From Streptococcaceae bacterium (GTDB lineage Bacteria > Bacillota > Bacilli > Lactobacillales > Streptococcaceae), in the NCBI GenBank assembly GCA_009779335.1, contig WREM01000027.1:1-10057 (forward strand): a stretch of 10,057 bases of DNA. The letters run 5' to 3'. The notes beneath the pieces were generated by a model. The model ran no database searches, had not been told where the DNA came from, and worked only from the letters and a program-made list of their open reading frames with translations. Position numbers and translations under genes: made by a program. Of the stretch, positions 1-6,775 are shown piece by piece (the stretch's first letter is position 1; every line of letters begins with the position of its first letter).

Positions 1-1296
1 ATCCCCCTCGACCAGATATAATTCATTTTTGGCTGGGTTCTTGGTTTGTGCTGGAGTAAGCTTCCCAGACAATAGACCTTTATCTTTTTTGTTCTTCTTA
101 CCTGATCGAGATTCTTCACGAGCCTTACGAGCCGCTTCACGAGCTTCACGAGCTTTGATTGCCTTGCGAATGAGACTTTGTGAAAGTTCATTGTTTTCCA
201 TAAGGAAGAACGTTAATTTCTCAGAAATCAAACCATCTACAGCTGGACGGGCCAACGGTGAGCCCAATTTATCCTTGGTCTGTCCCTCGAATTGCAAATG
301 TTCCTCGGGTACTAATATAGAAAGAACAGCTGTCAATCCTTCACGATAATCTGAACCTTCCAGATTTTTGTCCTTTTCTTTAAGGAGACCTGTCTTTCGA
401 GCGTAGTCATTCATCGCTTTTGTCAAGGCTGTTTTCAAACCTGCCTCATGCGTCCCTCCACCTTTGGTACGGACATTATTGACAAAAGAAAGAATATTTT
501 CAGAATAACCGTCATTATATTGAAGGGCAACTTCAATTTGGAAACTGTCTTGCTCTCCTGCAAAATAAAGTACAGGTGTCAGACTAGTCTTGTCTTCATT
601 AAGATAGGATACAAAATCTTCAACTCCGTTTTCATAATGAAACTCTGCATGCTCAGCCGAGCGTTTATCCGTTAATGACAAAGTAACTTCTTTAAGGAGG
701 AAAGCTGATTCATTGAGACGGTCGAAGATAGTCTGATATTTGAACTCTGTTGTTGAGAAAATAGAAGCATCAGGCATAAAGGTGACTTTAGTTCCTGTCT
801 GTGTCTTAGGTGCTGTCCCGATTTTCTCTAGCTGGCTTACAGGTTTCCCTCCGTCTTCAAAACGTTGGCGATAAATTGTACCCTCACGAGTAATCTCAAC
901 TTCTAACCATGAAGACAGAGCGTTAACAACGGATGACCCTACACCATGCAATCCACCTGAAGTTTTATAGCCTCCTTGACCAAATTTCCCCCCAGCATGA
1001 AGTACAGTAAAGATAACCTCTACTGTTGACTTTCCTGTGGCGTGCTTACCGACAGGCATCCCACGTCCTTCATCTTCGACAGTTAAAGAACCATCTTCAT
1101 TGATGATGACTGAGATTTTATGTCCAAAACCTGAGAGAGCCTCATCGACTGCATTATCGACAATTTCCCAGACCAAGTGATGAAGCCCTGTCCCATCGGT
1201 CGATCCGATATACATCCCCGGGCGTTTTCTAACTGCATCCATCCCTTCTAAAACCTGAATGGCTGAATCATCATAATTGTTAATATCAACTACCAT
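1..1296 (-). CDS. parE: DNA topoisomerase IV subunit B (ParE), 5' part, cut by window edge
   Basis: ATP-binding subunit of topoisomerase IV, which works with ParC to unlink daughter chromosomes. The first 432 codons are present and the reading frame runs off the left edge. GHKL ATPase features are visible: WEIVDNAVDEA (Glu44, Asn48), DEGRGMP (Asp75 to Pro81) and GGLHGVG (114-120), followed by the transducer domain. A basic Ala/Arg/Lys-rich stretch (KAREAREAARKAREESR) then leads into LYLVEGD, the start of the TOPRIM domain; Asp432 is the last residue seen. FGQGGYKTSGGLHGVG and the overall match to pneumococcal ParE favour ParE over GyrB. By alignment from memory, Asp432 corresponds to pneumococcal Asp435, a quinolone-resistance position, and is the wild-type residue here. 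The ATG at 1296 has AGGAGA six bases upstream and a consensus promoter. It diverges from plsY, an arrangement also known in other Firmicutes. parC is expected beyond the left edge. Confidence 0.95.
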   Translation of the reverse strand, partial: MVVDINNYDDSAIQVLEGMDAVRKRPGMYIGSTDGTGLHHLVWEIVDNAVDEALSGFGHKISVIINEDGSLTVEDEGRGMPVGKHATGKSTVEVIFTVLHAGGKFGQGGYKTSGGLHGVGSSVVNALSSWLEVEITREGTIYRQRFEDGGKPVSQLEKIGTAPKTQTGTKVTFMPDASIFSTTEFKYQTIFDRLNESAFLLKEVTLSLTDKRSAEHAEFHYENGVEDFVSYLNEDKTSLTPVLYFAGEQDSFQIEVALQYNDGYSENILSFVNNVRTKGGGTHEAGLKTALTKAMNDYARKTGLLKEKDKNLEGSDYREGLTAVLSILVPEEHLQFEGQTKDKLGSPLARPAVDGLISEKLTFFLMENNELSQSLIRKAIKAREAREAARKAREESRSGKKNKKDKGLLSGKLTPAQTKNPAKNELYLVEGD

Positions 1297-1300
1297 TATT

Positions 1301-1306
1301 TCTCCT
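1301..1306 (-). promoter_or_regulatory. parE ribosome binding site
   Basis: The minus strand reads AGGAGA with four bases (AATA) between it and the ATG at 1296, so AGGAG ends five bases from the start codon. It fixes the parE start. This site also forms one arm of a 10-bp inverted repeat, described under findings. Confidence 0.8.
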
Positions 1307-1329
1307 ATATGAAATATCTTATCTTGCTT

Positions 1330-1358
1330 ATTTTACATTCTTTTTTTGTGTATGTCAA
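1330..1358 (-). promoter_or_regulatory. parE promoter, sigma-A type
   Basis: On the minus strand: -35 TTGACA (1358-1353, perfect), 17-base spacer, -10 TAAAAT (1335-1330). The predicted start of transcription is near 1323, giving a leader of about 27 bases that holds the AGGAGA ribosome binding site. This is the best consensus match in the parE/plsY intergenic region. Confidence 0.8.
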
Positions 1359-1407
1359 AAGTAGAAACACAAGATATAGGAGATAAGGAATTTTATACTT
1401 TTATTTA

Positions 1408-1416
1408 TGATATAAT
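1408..1416 (+). promoter_or_regulatory. plsY promoter, extended -10
   Basis: TGATATAAT is a perfect extended -10 (TGnTATAAT, -10 hexamer 1411-1416). The -35 region at 1388-1393 (GAATTT) is poor, as is often tolerated with an extended -10. The predicted transcript starts near 1423 with a leader of about 25 bases. A second TATAAT at 1426-1431 is a possible alternative but would leave almost no leader. Confidence 0.6.
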
Positions 1417-1447
1417 TATTGAAGCTATAATTTGAAACGGAGCGTTT

Positions 1448-2089
1448 ATGATGATGATATTTTCATTGATTCTTGCTTATTTATTGGGAGCAATTCCTGC
1501 AGGATTATGGATTGGAAAAATATTTTTCAAAAAAGATTTACATGAGCATGGTTCAGGAAATACAGGTTCAACTAATACCTTTAGGATTCTTGGGACAAAA
1601 GCAGGTATTATTGTTTTTATCTTTGATTTCTTAAAGGGAACGGTTGCCACTCTTATTCCCACATTCTTTGGAATCCATGGGATTTCTCCATTATTCTTTG
1701 GCTTACTTGCCGTTCTGGGTCATACCGTATCTGTCTTTGATAAATTTCATGGAGGCAAGGCGGTTGCAACTAGTGCTGGGGTCATCCTTGGATATTCTCC
1801 ACTCTTTCTTCTTTATTTAGCAGTGGTCTTTCTACTCATTCTTTACCTATATAGTATGATTTCTTTATCTAGTATTTCTGCTGCTATTGCTGCCCTTGTA
1901 GGTCTCATTCTATTTCCCGCCTTTCATTTCATCTTACATGAATATGACTTCATCTTCTCTATCATCGTTGCTACACTGGCTATTATTATCCTTGTACGCC
2001 ATCGAAGCAATGTGAATCGGATGAAAAGACATGAAGAATCTACTGTACCTTTTGGATTAAATTGGAGTAAACAGTATAAAAAGGCATAA
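1448..2089 (+). CDS. plsY: Acyl-phosphate:glycerol-3-phosphate acyltransferase (PlsY)
   Basis: Membrane enzyme that transfers an acyl group from acyl-phosphate to glycerol-3-phosphate, forming lysophosphatidic acid, the first committed step of phospholipid synthesis in Gram-positive bacteria; PlsX supplies the substrate. The 213-residue length and repeated hydrophobic segments fit the family. Three conserved motifs are visible: SGNTGSTNTFRILG (36-49), GHTVSVFDKFHGGKAVATSAG-type glycine loop (91-111, with GGK at 102-104) and RHRSNVNR near 183-190. The Pro usual after GH-x-x in the second motif is Ser here. Three ATG codons in a row (1448, 1451, 1454) could start translation; CGGAG at 1438-1442 best fits the first or second. 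It is transcribed away from parE. A probable weak terminator follows that overlaps the NrdR boxes of the nrd operon. Confidence 0.95.
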   Translation: MMMIFSLILAYLLGAIPAGLWIGKIFFKKDLHEHGSGNTGSTNTFRILGTKAGIIVFIFDFLKGTVATLIPTFFGIHGISPLFFGLLAVLGHTVSVFDKFHGGKAVATSAGVILGYSPLFLLYLAVVFLLILYLYSMISLSSISAAIAALVGLILFPAFHFILHEYDFIFSIIVATLAIIILVRHRSNVNRMKRHEESTVPFGLNWSKQYKKA

Positions 2090-2105
2090 ACACAATATCT
2101 TGTAT
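2090..2105 (+). promoter_or_regulatory. NrdR box 1 (distal)
   Basis: ACACAATATCTTGTAT matches the NrdR box consensus ACACwATATATwGTGT at 14 of 16 positions. It begins on the base after the plsY stop codon. NrdR is the zinc-finger/ATP-cone repressor of ribonucleotide reductase genes and binds paired boxes on the same face of the helix. The nrdR gene itself is not in this window. Confidence 0.8.
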
Positions 2106-2115
2106 AACGAAAAAT

Positions 2116-2143
2116 AAAAAAGCACAATATCTAGTGTTTTTTT
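2116..2143 (+). terminator. Probable plsY terminator overlapping NrdR box 2
   Basis: An A-tract (2116-2121), G and CAC (2123-2125) can pair with GTG (2134-2136), T and a T-tract (2138-2143), around the 8-base loop AATATCTA. The 10-bp stem includes one G-U pair. The U-tract is consumed in the extended stem and the GC core is only CAC/GTG, so termination would be weak, with possible read-through from plsY into nrdH. The hairpin owes part of its symmetry to the NrdR palindrome. Confidence 0.45.
2122..2137 (+). promoter_or_regulatory. NrdR box 2 (proximal)
   Basis: GCACAATATCTAGTGT matches the NrdR consensus at 14 of 16 positions. It begins 32 bp after the start of box 1, about three helical turns, which is the classical spacing of NrdR box pairs. 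It ends seven bases before the nrdH -35 element, so NrdR bound here would sit next to RNA polymerase. Confidence 0.82.
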
Positions 2144-2144
2144 C

Positions 2145-2173
2145 TTGACTTGATATTTTTTTTATACTAAAAT
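2145..2173 (+). promoter_or_regulatory. nrdHIEF promoter, sigma-A type
   Basis: -35 TTGACT (2145-2150), 17-base spacer, -10 TAAAAT (2168-2173). Transcription should begin near 2180, giving a leader of about 25 bases before the nrdH ATG. The T-rich spacer also holds TATACT (2163-2168), which is too close to the -35 to be the -10. The two NrdR boxes lie directly upstream. Confidence 0.75.
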
Positions 2174-2194
2174 GGATTAATAAATAAAAATATT

Positions 2195-2200
2195 GGAGAA
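2195..2200 (+). promoter_or_regulatory. nrdH ribosome binding site
   Basis: GGAGAA lies four bases before the ATG at 2205, so GGAG ends six bases from the start codon. It decides the start against an in-frame TTG at 2193, which overlaps this site and has no ribosome binding site of its own. Confidence 0.8.
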
Positions 2201-2204
2201 AATT

Positions 2205-2426
2205 ATGATTACTGTTTATTCTAAAAACAATTGTATGCAATGTAAAATGGTTAAAAAATGGCTTTCTGAGCGTTCGATAGACTTTCAAGAGATTAATATC
2301 GACGAACAACCAGAATATGTTGAAACAGTTAAAAACATGGGATTTATGGCTGCTCCAGTAATCACAAACGGTTCTGATCTTTCTTTCTCAGGATTTAATC
2401 CTGTTGAACTTGGAAAACTCGCATGA
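2205..2426 (+). CDS. nrdH: Glutaredoxin-like protein NrdH
   Basis: Small cytoplasmic redox protein that reduces the NrdE disulfide after each turnover and is usually recharged by thioredoxin reductase. The 73-residue product has a single thioredoxin fold: catalytic CMQC (Cys10, Cys13), the cis-proline region APV (50-52), and the NrdH hallmark SGFNPVEL near the C-terminus (62-69, family form GFxPxxL). CMQC with that C-terminal motif separates NrdH from ordinary glutaredoxins. ATG at 2205 is chosen because GGAG sits at proper spacing and residue 1 begins the first beta strand (MITVYSK). The stop codon overlaps the nrdI start as ATGA, indicating translational coupling. It is the first gene of the operon and lies directly behind the NrdR-controlled promoter. 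Confidence 0.95.
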   Translation: MITVYSKNNCMQCKMVKKWLSERSIDFQEINIDEQPEYVETVKNMGFMAAPVITNGSDLSFSGFNPVELGKLA

Positions 2427-2827
2427 AATTAGTTTATTTCAGTATTACTGGTCAAACTCGTCGCTTTGCCAAAAAGACTTCGCTTGAACAAGTTGAAATC
2501 TTTGCTGGAGAGAGCGGTTTTAATATGGACGAATCCTTTATTTTACTCACGCCTGCTTATGCTGAAAATGGTAAAAGTCAAGAGGTAATGGATCCCGTCT
2601 TTGATTTCATGGCTTATGCCAATAATGCCAAACACTGCACGGGAATTATTGGTACAGGTAATCGTAATTTTGCAGAACTTTATATCTTTACAGCCAAAGA
2701 GCTCTCGAGTCTTTATCAAATTCCTGTCCTTTATGATTTTGAATTTTCAGGAACTCCTTCCGATGTTCAAGCTGTAGAAAATATTGCACGTCAATTAGAA
2801 CAAGGTGCTAGAATCACTATTAAATAA
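2423..2827 (+). CDS. nrdI: Flavodoxin-like protein NrdI
   Basis: Small FMN protein that supplies the oxidant (superoxide) used to build the dimanganese-tyrosyl radical cofactor of NrdF. The 134 residues match the NrdI family. The phosphate-binding loop is SITGQTRRF (7-15), with Gln11 where Asn is common. TPAYAENG lies at 43-50, GTGNRNF at 77-83 is the conserved flavin-contacting loop, and FEFSGTPSD (106-114) is the typical C-terminal signature. Its ATG is embedded in the nrdH stop (ATGA, 4-base overlap), so translation is probably coupled; a weak GGAAAA lies upstream inside nrdH. nrdE follows after 17 bases. Confidence 0.94.
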   Translation: MKLVYFSITGQTRRFAKKTSLEQVEIFAGESGFNMDESFILLTPAYAENGKSQEVMDPVFDFMAYANNAKHCTGIIGTGNRNFAELYIFTAKELSSLYQIPVLYDFEFSGTPSDVQAVENIARQLEQGARITIK

Positions 2828-2831
2828 AACA

Positions 2832-2847
2832 AGAGGTCATTATTTTG
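2832..2847 (+). promoter_or_regulatory. nrdE ribosome binding site and TTG start codon
   Basis: AGAGG (2832-2836) is followed by eight bases and then TTG at 2845-2847. No in-frame ATG occurs until codon 44, and the encoded N-terminus SLKTLKDVSYFKLNN matches the conserved start of streptococcal NrdE proteins. TTG is therefore the start rather than an annotation artefact. Confidence 0.8.
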
Positions 2848-5013
2848 TCACTTAAAACACTTAAAGATGTGAGCTATTTCAAGCTCAACAATCAAATAAA
2901 TATTCCTGTCAACGGTTCAATTCCATTGGCAAAAGATAAAGAAGCCATTGTGGCTTTCTTTGCTGAAAATGTCATGCCTAATACATTGACAGCTCCTACT
3001 TATGCTGAAAAGTTAGAAATTCTTATTAAAGATGATTATCTTGAAGAAACTTTTATCCGTAAGTATGACATGAGCTTCATTGAAAAGCTTCACCAAGAAT
3101 TAGTCGACTTTGACTTCAAATTTGATTCATTCATGGCTGCTTACAAATTTTATACGCAATATGCCATGAAATCAAATGATGGAAGTCAATATCTTGAACA
3201 TTTTGAAGACCGTGCATTGATGAATGCTCTTTATATGGCAGATGGCAATGAAGAGCAAGCTCGTACTTTGGCATTTGCTATGATTAAGCGTCATTATCAA
3301 CCTGCGACACCTACCTTCCTTAATGCTGGGCGTAAACGTCGTGGAGAATTTGTTTCATGTTTCTTACTTCAACTGACAGATGATATGAACTCTATTGGAC
3401 GCACCATTAACTCTGCCCTTCAACTTTCTAAAAATGGTGGAGGAGTTGGGCTTAATCTCTCTAACTTGCGTGGAGCTGCTGCTCCTATCAAAGGTTATGA
3501 TGGTGTGGCTTCTGGGGTTGTCCCTGTAATGAAACTTTTTGAAGATTCATTTTCATACGCTAATCAACTCGGCCAACGACAAGGTGCTGGAGTAGTCTAT
3601 CTCTCGCTCTTTCACCCTGATATCATGGAATTTCTCTCTACCAAAAAAGAAAATGCCGATGAAAAAATTCGCGTGAAGACTCTTTCTCTTGGTGTAACTG
3701 TCCCGGATAAATTCTATGAATTAGTTAAAAACAATGAAACGATGTATCTCTTTGACCCTTATTTTGTAGAAAAAGAATACGGTATACCATTCTCAGAAAT
3801 CAATATCACTGAAGAATATGACAAAATGGTCGCTAATGATAATATTCGTAAAAAAGAAGTCAATGCTCGTGAACTTGAACAAGAAATTTCTAAACTCCAA
3901 CAAGAATCTGGTTATCCTTATATCGTAAATATTGATGTTGTTAATCGTGCTAATACGGTTGATGGTGTGATTTCTATGTCTAATCTCTGTTCAGAAATCC
4001 TTCAAGTACAAACTCCTTCTGAAATCAATGATGATCAAACATACAAGACTCTCGGAACAGATGTGGCTTGTAATCTTGGTTCTACTAATATCATTAACAT
4101 GATGACATCTGCTGGAGAATTTGGTTCATCTATCGAAGCTATGGTTCGTGCTTTGACTTTCATCTCAGAAACATCAAATCTTGACAGTGTCCCTACCGTC
4201 CGTAAAGGAAATGACGAAATGCGAGCCATTGGACTTGGGGCTATGGGACTTCACTCTTACCTTGCTAACAATCATATCCACTATGATTCTAAGGAAGCTG
4301 TTGAATTCACAAGTGTTTACTTCATGCTCCTTAACTACTATACTTTGAAAGCATCTAATAAGCTTGCTGCTGAACGTGGTCAAACATTCAAGGATTTTGA
4401 TAAGTCAGGTTATGCCGATGGTTCATACTTTGATCAATATCTCAATCATGATTACTTTGCGGGTGTCTCTGATAAAGTGAAAGGATTATTCAATGATATC
4501 GATGTCCCTTCTGCTAAAGAGTGGACTGAACTTAAAGCCTCAATCATGAAAGAGGGTCTCTTTAATTCTTACCGTCTTGCCGTTGCTCCTAATGGCTCTA
4601 TCTCATACATCAACGATTGTTCTTCTTCTATTCATCCTATCGTTAATCGTATTGAAGAACGCCAAGAGAAGAAAGTTGGGAAAATCTATTATCCAGCCGC
4701 TGGACTTGCAACAGACACAATCCCTTATTATAAATCGGCCTATGACACAGATATGCGTGCAGTAATCGATGTCTATGCTGCTGCAACAGAACATGTGGAT
4801 CAAGGTCTTTCTCTCACACTCTTTATGCGTTCAACTTTACCAGAAGGGATGTATGAATGGAAAGTGGAAACAGATAAAATGACCACTCGTGACCTTTCAA
4901 TCCTCCGTAACTACGCCTATAATAAAGGAATTAAATCAATCTATTATGTGCGTACATTTACAGATGACGAGGAAGAAGTTGGGTCCAATCAATGTGAAAG
5001 CTGTGTAATTTGA
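2845..5013 (+). CDS. nrdE: Class Ib ribonucleotide reductase, catalytic (alpha) subunit NrdE
   Basis: Reduces ribonucleoside diphosphates to deoxyribonucleotides using a thiyl radical passed from NrdF. At 722 residues it has the class Ib length and lacks the N-terminal ATP-cone of class Ia NrdA. Visible catalytic residues are the active-site redox pair Cys172 (VSCFLLQL) and Cys409 (ACNLGSTN), radical Cys382 with Asn380 and Glu384 (SNLCSEIL), the radical-transfer pair Tyr700-Tyr701 (SIYYVRT), and the C-terminal shuttle CESC (717-720) that NrdH reduces. LQLSKNGGGVGLNLSNLRG and APNGSISYINDCSSSIHP are other typical family segments. The start is TTG at 2845. It lies 17 bases after nrdI and 71 bases before nrdF, with no terminator between. 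No key residue is missing. Confidence 0.98.
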   Translation: MSLKTLKDVSYFKLNNQINIPVNGSIPLAKDKEAIVAFFAENVMPNTLTAPTYAEKLEILIKDDYLEETFIRKYDMSFIEKLHQELVDFDFKFDSFMAAYKFYTQYAMKSNDGSQYLEHFEDRALMNALYMADGNEEQARTLAFAMIKRHYQPATPTFLNAGRKRRGEFVSCFLLQLTDDMNSIGRTINSALQLSKNGGGVGLNLSNLRGAAAPIKGYDGVASGVVPVMKLFEDSFSYANQLGQRQGAGVVYLSLFHPDIMEFLSTKKENADEKIRVKTLSLGVTVPDKFYELVKNNETMYLFDPYFVEKEYGIPFSEINITEEYDKMVANDNIRKKEVNARELEQEISKLQQESGYPYIVNIDVVNRANTVDGVISMSNLCSEILQVQTPSEINDDQTYKTLGTDVACNLGSTNIINMMTSAGEFGSSIEAMVRALTFISETSNLDSVPTVRKGNDEMRAIGLGAMGLHSYLANNHIHYDSKEAVEFTSVYFMLLNYYTLKASNKLAAERGQTFKDFDKSGYADGSYFDQYLNHDYFAGVSDKVKGLFNDIDVPSAKEWTELKASIMKEGLFNSYRLAVAPNGSISYINDCSSSIHPIVNRIEERQEKKVGKIYYPAAGLATDTIPYYKSAYDTDMRAVIDVYAAATEHVDQGLSLTLFMRSTLPEGMYEWKVETDKMTTRDLSILRNYAYNKGIKSIYYVRTFTDDEEEVGSNQCESCVI

Positions 5014-5084
5014 TAGAACTGAATTTATACAAATAAATTTACTGAAATCTAACTCCAAAAATAAAAATATTATAGGTAAATATA

Positions 5085-6077
5085 ATGACTAATGAAAAAA
5101 ATAATACTGTAGATACTTACTATGCTGCTATTAACTGGAATGCTATTGAAGATTCTATTGATAAATATACTTGGGAAAAATTGACGAGTCAATTTTGGTT
5201 GGATACTCGTATTCCTGTATCTAATGATTTGGATGACTGGCGTCATCTTCCTGAAATTGAGCGTGATACATTCGCTAAAGCATTTGCTGGATTGACTTTG
5301 CTAGATACTTTGCAATCTGTTGATGGAGCAGAAGTCCTTAAACATGATGCACGCACCCCTCAAGAAATTGCTTGCTTCAACAATATTCAATTCATGGAGT
5401 CTGTACATGCCAAGTCTTACTCGACTATTTTCTCCACACTTAACACTAAAATGGAAATTGAAGAATTGTTTAACTGGGTTGATACCAACGAACACATGCA
5501 GAAAAAAGCTGAAATTATCAATACCATTTACCAAACTGGGACTGCTTTGCAAAAGAAAGTTGCTTCTGTCTATCTTGAAACTTGTCTCTTCTATTCTGGT
5601 TTTTATACTCCACTTTGGTATCTTGGAAACAACAAAATGAACAACTCAGCTGAAATTATCAAACTCATTATCCGTGATGAGTCTGTTCATGGGACTTATA
5701 TTGGCTATAAATTTCAACTTGGTTTTGAAGAACTTTCAGAAGAGGAGCAATCAGAGTTCCGTGATTGGATGTATGATTTGCTCTTCAAACTCTATGAAAT
5801 TGAAGAAAATTATACTAAATTATTATATGATCAAATCGGATGGACAGATGAAGTCTTAAAATTTGTGCGATACAATGCCAATAAGGCACTCATGAATCTC
5901 GGGCAAGATCCTCTTTTCCCTGATACAGCTGCTGATGTCAATTCTGTTGTCATGAATGGTATCTCTACTTCTTCTTCTAACCATGATTTCTTCTCACAAG
6001 TGGGAAATTCCTATCTTCTCGGAGAAGTTGAAGCCATGACAGATGATGATTATACTATTGGTTCAAAAAATAAATAA
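5085..6077 (+). CDS. nrdF: Class Ib ribonucleotide reductase, radical (beta) subunit NrdF
   Basis: Carries the dimetal-tyrosyl radical centre that starts catalysis in NrdE; in class Ib the metal is physiologically manganese, activated through NrdI. All ligands are present: Asp74, Glu105, His108, Glu165, Glu199 and His202. The radical residue is Tyr112 (FMESVHAKSYS). Each sits seven residues after its counterpart in E. coli NrdF numbering (67, 98, 101, 158, 192, 195, and Tyr105). This excludes the metal-free class Ie variants, in which ligand glutamates are replaced. The 330-residue length is normal. ATG at 5085 has only a weak AGG eight bases upstream. The 71-base gap after nrdE is AT-rich, with no convincing promoter or terminator. 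A hairpin terminator begins at the stop codon, closing the operon. Confidence 0.98.
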   Translation: MTNEKNNTVDTYYAAINWNAIEDSIDKYTWEKLTSQFWLDTRIPVSNDLDDWRHLPEIERDTFAKAFAGLTLLDTLQSVDGAEVLKHDARTPQEIACFNNIQFMESVHAKSYSTIFSTLNTKMEIEELFNWVDTNEHMQKKAEIINTIYQTGTALQKKVASVYLETCLFYSGFYTPLWYLGNNKMNNSAEIIKLIIRDESVHGTYIGYKFQLGFEELSEEEQSEFRDWMYDLLFKLYEIEENYTKLLYDQIGWTDEVLKFVRYNANKALMNLGQDPLFPDTAADVNSVVMNGISTSSSNHDFFSQVGNSYLLGEVEAMTDDDYTIGSKNK

Positions 6078-6100
6078 AAAGAGGCTTGTTCTCTTTTTTT
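6076..6100 (+). terminator. nrdHIEF operon terminator
   Basis: Stem AAAAAGAG (6076-6083) pairs with CTCTTTTT (6091-6098) around the loop GCTTGTT, followed by the rest of a run of seven T. The stem begins inside the nrdF stop codon. It is AT-rich, so probably of moderate strength. Confidence 0.7.
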
Positions 6101-6128
6101 GATTTCATTTAATTGTTTCTCCTTTCTT

Positions 6129-6137
6129 TGATAAAAT
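6129..6137 (+). promoter_or_regulatory. Promoter of the YitT-like gene, extended -10
   Basis: TGATAAAAT is an extended -10 (hexamer TAAAAT 6132-6137). No good -35 lies at normal spacing: TTAATT at 6109-6114 gives 17 bases but a weak match. It follows the nrd terminator, so it probably gives this gene its own transcript, starting near 6144 and close to the ribosome binding site. Confidence 0.45.
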
Positions 6138-6156
6138 ATAAGAAAGGGGTGACATT

Positions 6157-6744
6157 ATGCTCATATCTGAAATTAGAAAAATTCCAATAAAAGTAACAGG
6201 GCTTCTTATCATTTGTATAAGCTTGAACTTCTTTCTACTCCCGCATGAGATTGCATCCGCAGGTGTTGGAGCAGTCGGTTTTTTGGTTCAAGTTTTGTGG
6301 GGAGTAGATCTACATCTAACTGTCTGGATAATCAATGTTTCTATGCTCATTCTTACATTATTTTTATTAGGTAAGGCCACATTCTTCCGCATCCTACTGG
6401 GTAGTCTGCTCTTCCCATTATTTCTCTCCATTCTTCCTGAGATGAAGCTCCTTGATTCTTATCCTCTCTCACTCATCCTTGGTTCCTTCTGTTTCTCCTT
6501 TGGTGTTTATTTCTTAATAAAAATTGACTCTTCAAATGGAGGGCTAAATGTTCCCCCTCTCTTCTTCAAGAAATACTTTAATCTGGACGAAAGTCTAGGG
6601 ATGTTCATTTCCAATCTCGTCATCCTCTTACTTAATTTCATTGTCCAAGGATTAGAAAAAGCATTCATAGCAAGCATTTCTATTGTACTCATGTCATTAT
6701 TCATGAAGTTATTACTGAAATTACCCATTCATTTTATAAAATAA
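6157..6744 (+). CDS. YitT-like integral membrane protein, short form without DUF2179
   Basis: A 195-residue hydrophobic protein of unknown function. About six membrane segments can be seen, roughly at 12-29, 34-50, 54-72, 78-94, 103-122 and 147-188 (the last stretch probably two passes). The pattern resembles the YitT/DUF161 family: an N-terminal segment ending in FFLLPHEIASAGVG, and later SSNGGLNVPPLFFKK followed by LVILLLNFIVQGLEKAF, like the family's second glycine-rich turn and its GLEKA motif. Typical YitT proteins are about 280-290 residues with a cytoplasmic DUF2179 domain; that domain is absent here, and the protein ends in KLPIHFIK. ATG at 6157 has AAGGGG (6144-6149) seven bases upstream. 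It appears to be a single-gene unit between the nrd terminator and a bidirectional terminator. Family assignment is by pattern only. Confidence 0.72.
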   Translation: MLISEIRKIPIKVTGLLIICISLNFFLLPHEIASAGVGAVGFLVQVLWGVDLHLTVWIINVSMLILTLFLLGKATFFRILLGSLLFPLFLSILPEMKLLDSYPLSLILGSFCFSFGVYFLIKIDSSNGGLNVPPLFFKKYFNLDESLGMFISNLVILLLNFIVQGLEKAFIASISIVLMSLFMKLLLKLPIHFIK

Positions 6745-6771
6745 AAAACTTGAAATTATTTTCAAGTTTTT
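6744..6771. terminator. Bidirectional terminator between the YitT-like gene and ftsX
   Basis: A perfect 12-bp stem AAAAACTTGAAA (6744-6755) / TTTCAAGTTTTT (6760-6771) with the tetraloop TTAT. Each strand ends in a U-tract, so it can stop the plus-strand YitT-like transcript and the minus-strand ftsEX transcript. It fills nearly the whole 31-base space between the two converging stop codons. Confidence 0.88.
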
Positions 6772-6775
6772 ATTA

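Noticed and set aside
29..349. Plus-strand open frames at 29-349 and 448-675.
   Set aside because: Both are antisense to parE, which has a strong protein match across the same bases, and neither looks like a known protein.
1024..1050. GKHATGKST in ParE (residues 83-91) fits the Walker A pattern G-x4-GK-S/T.
   Set aside because: It lies in the GHKL ATP-lid region of a type II topoisomerase, which does not use a Walker A loop; the match is coincidental.
1367..1382. ACACAAGATATAGGAG as an NrdR box upstream of parE.
   Set aside because: Only 12 of 16 positions match, the right half is poor, and there is no partner box 31-32 bp away on either side.
2193..2204. TTG at 2193 as an upstream start for nrdH.
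   Set aside because: It overlaps the GGAG ribosome binding site of the ATG at 2205, and the extra residues precede the conserved first beta strand.
5014..5084. The inverted repeat AATTTA-N6-TAAATT (5022-5039) in the nrdE-nrdF gap as a terminator or processing hairpin.
   Set aside because: The stem is six AT pairs with no T-tract; it is expected in AT-rich DNA and too weak to support a call.
5085..6077. NrdF as a metal-free class Ie radical subunit.
   Set aside because: All six metal ligands and the radical tyrosine are present at canonical spacing.
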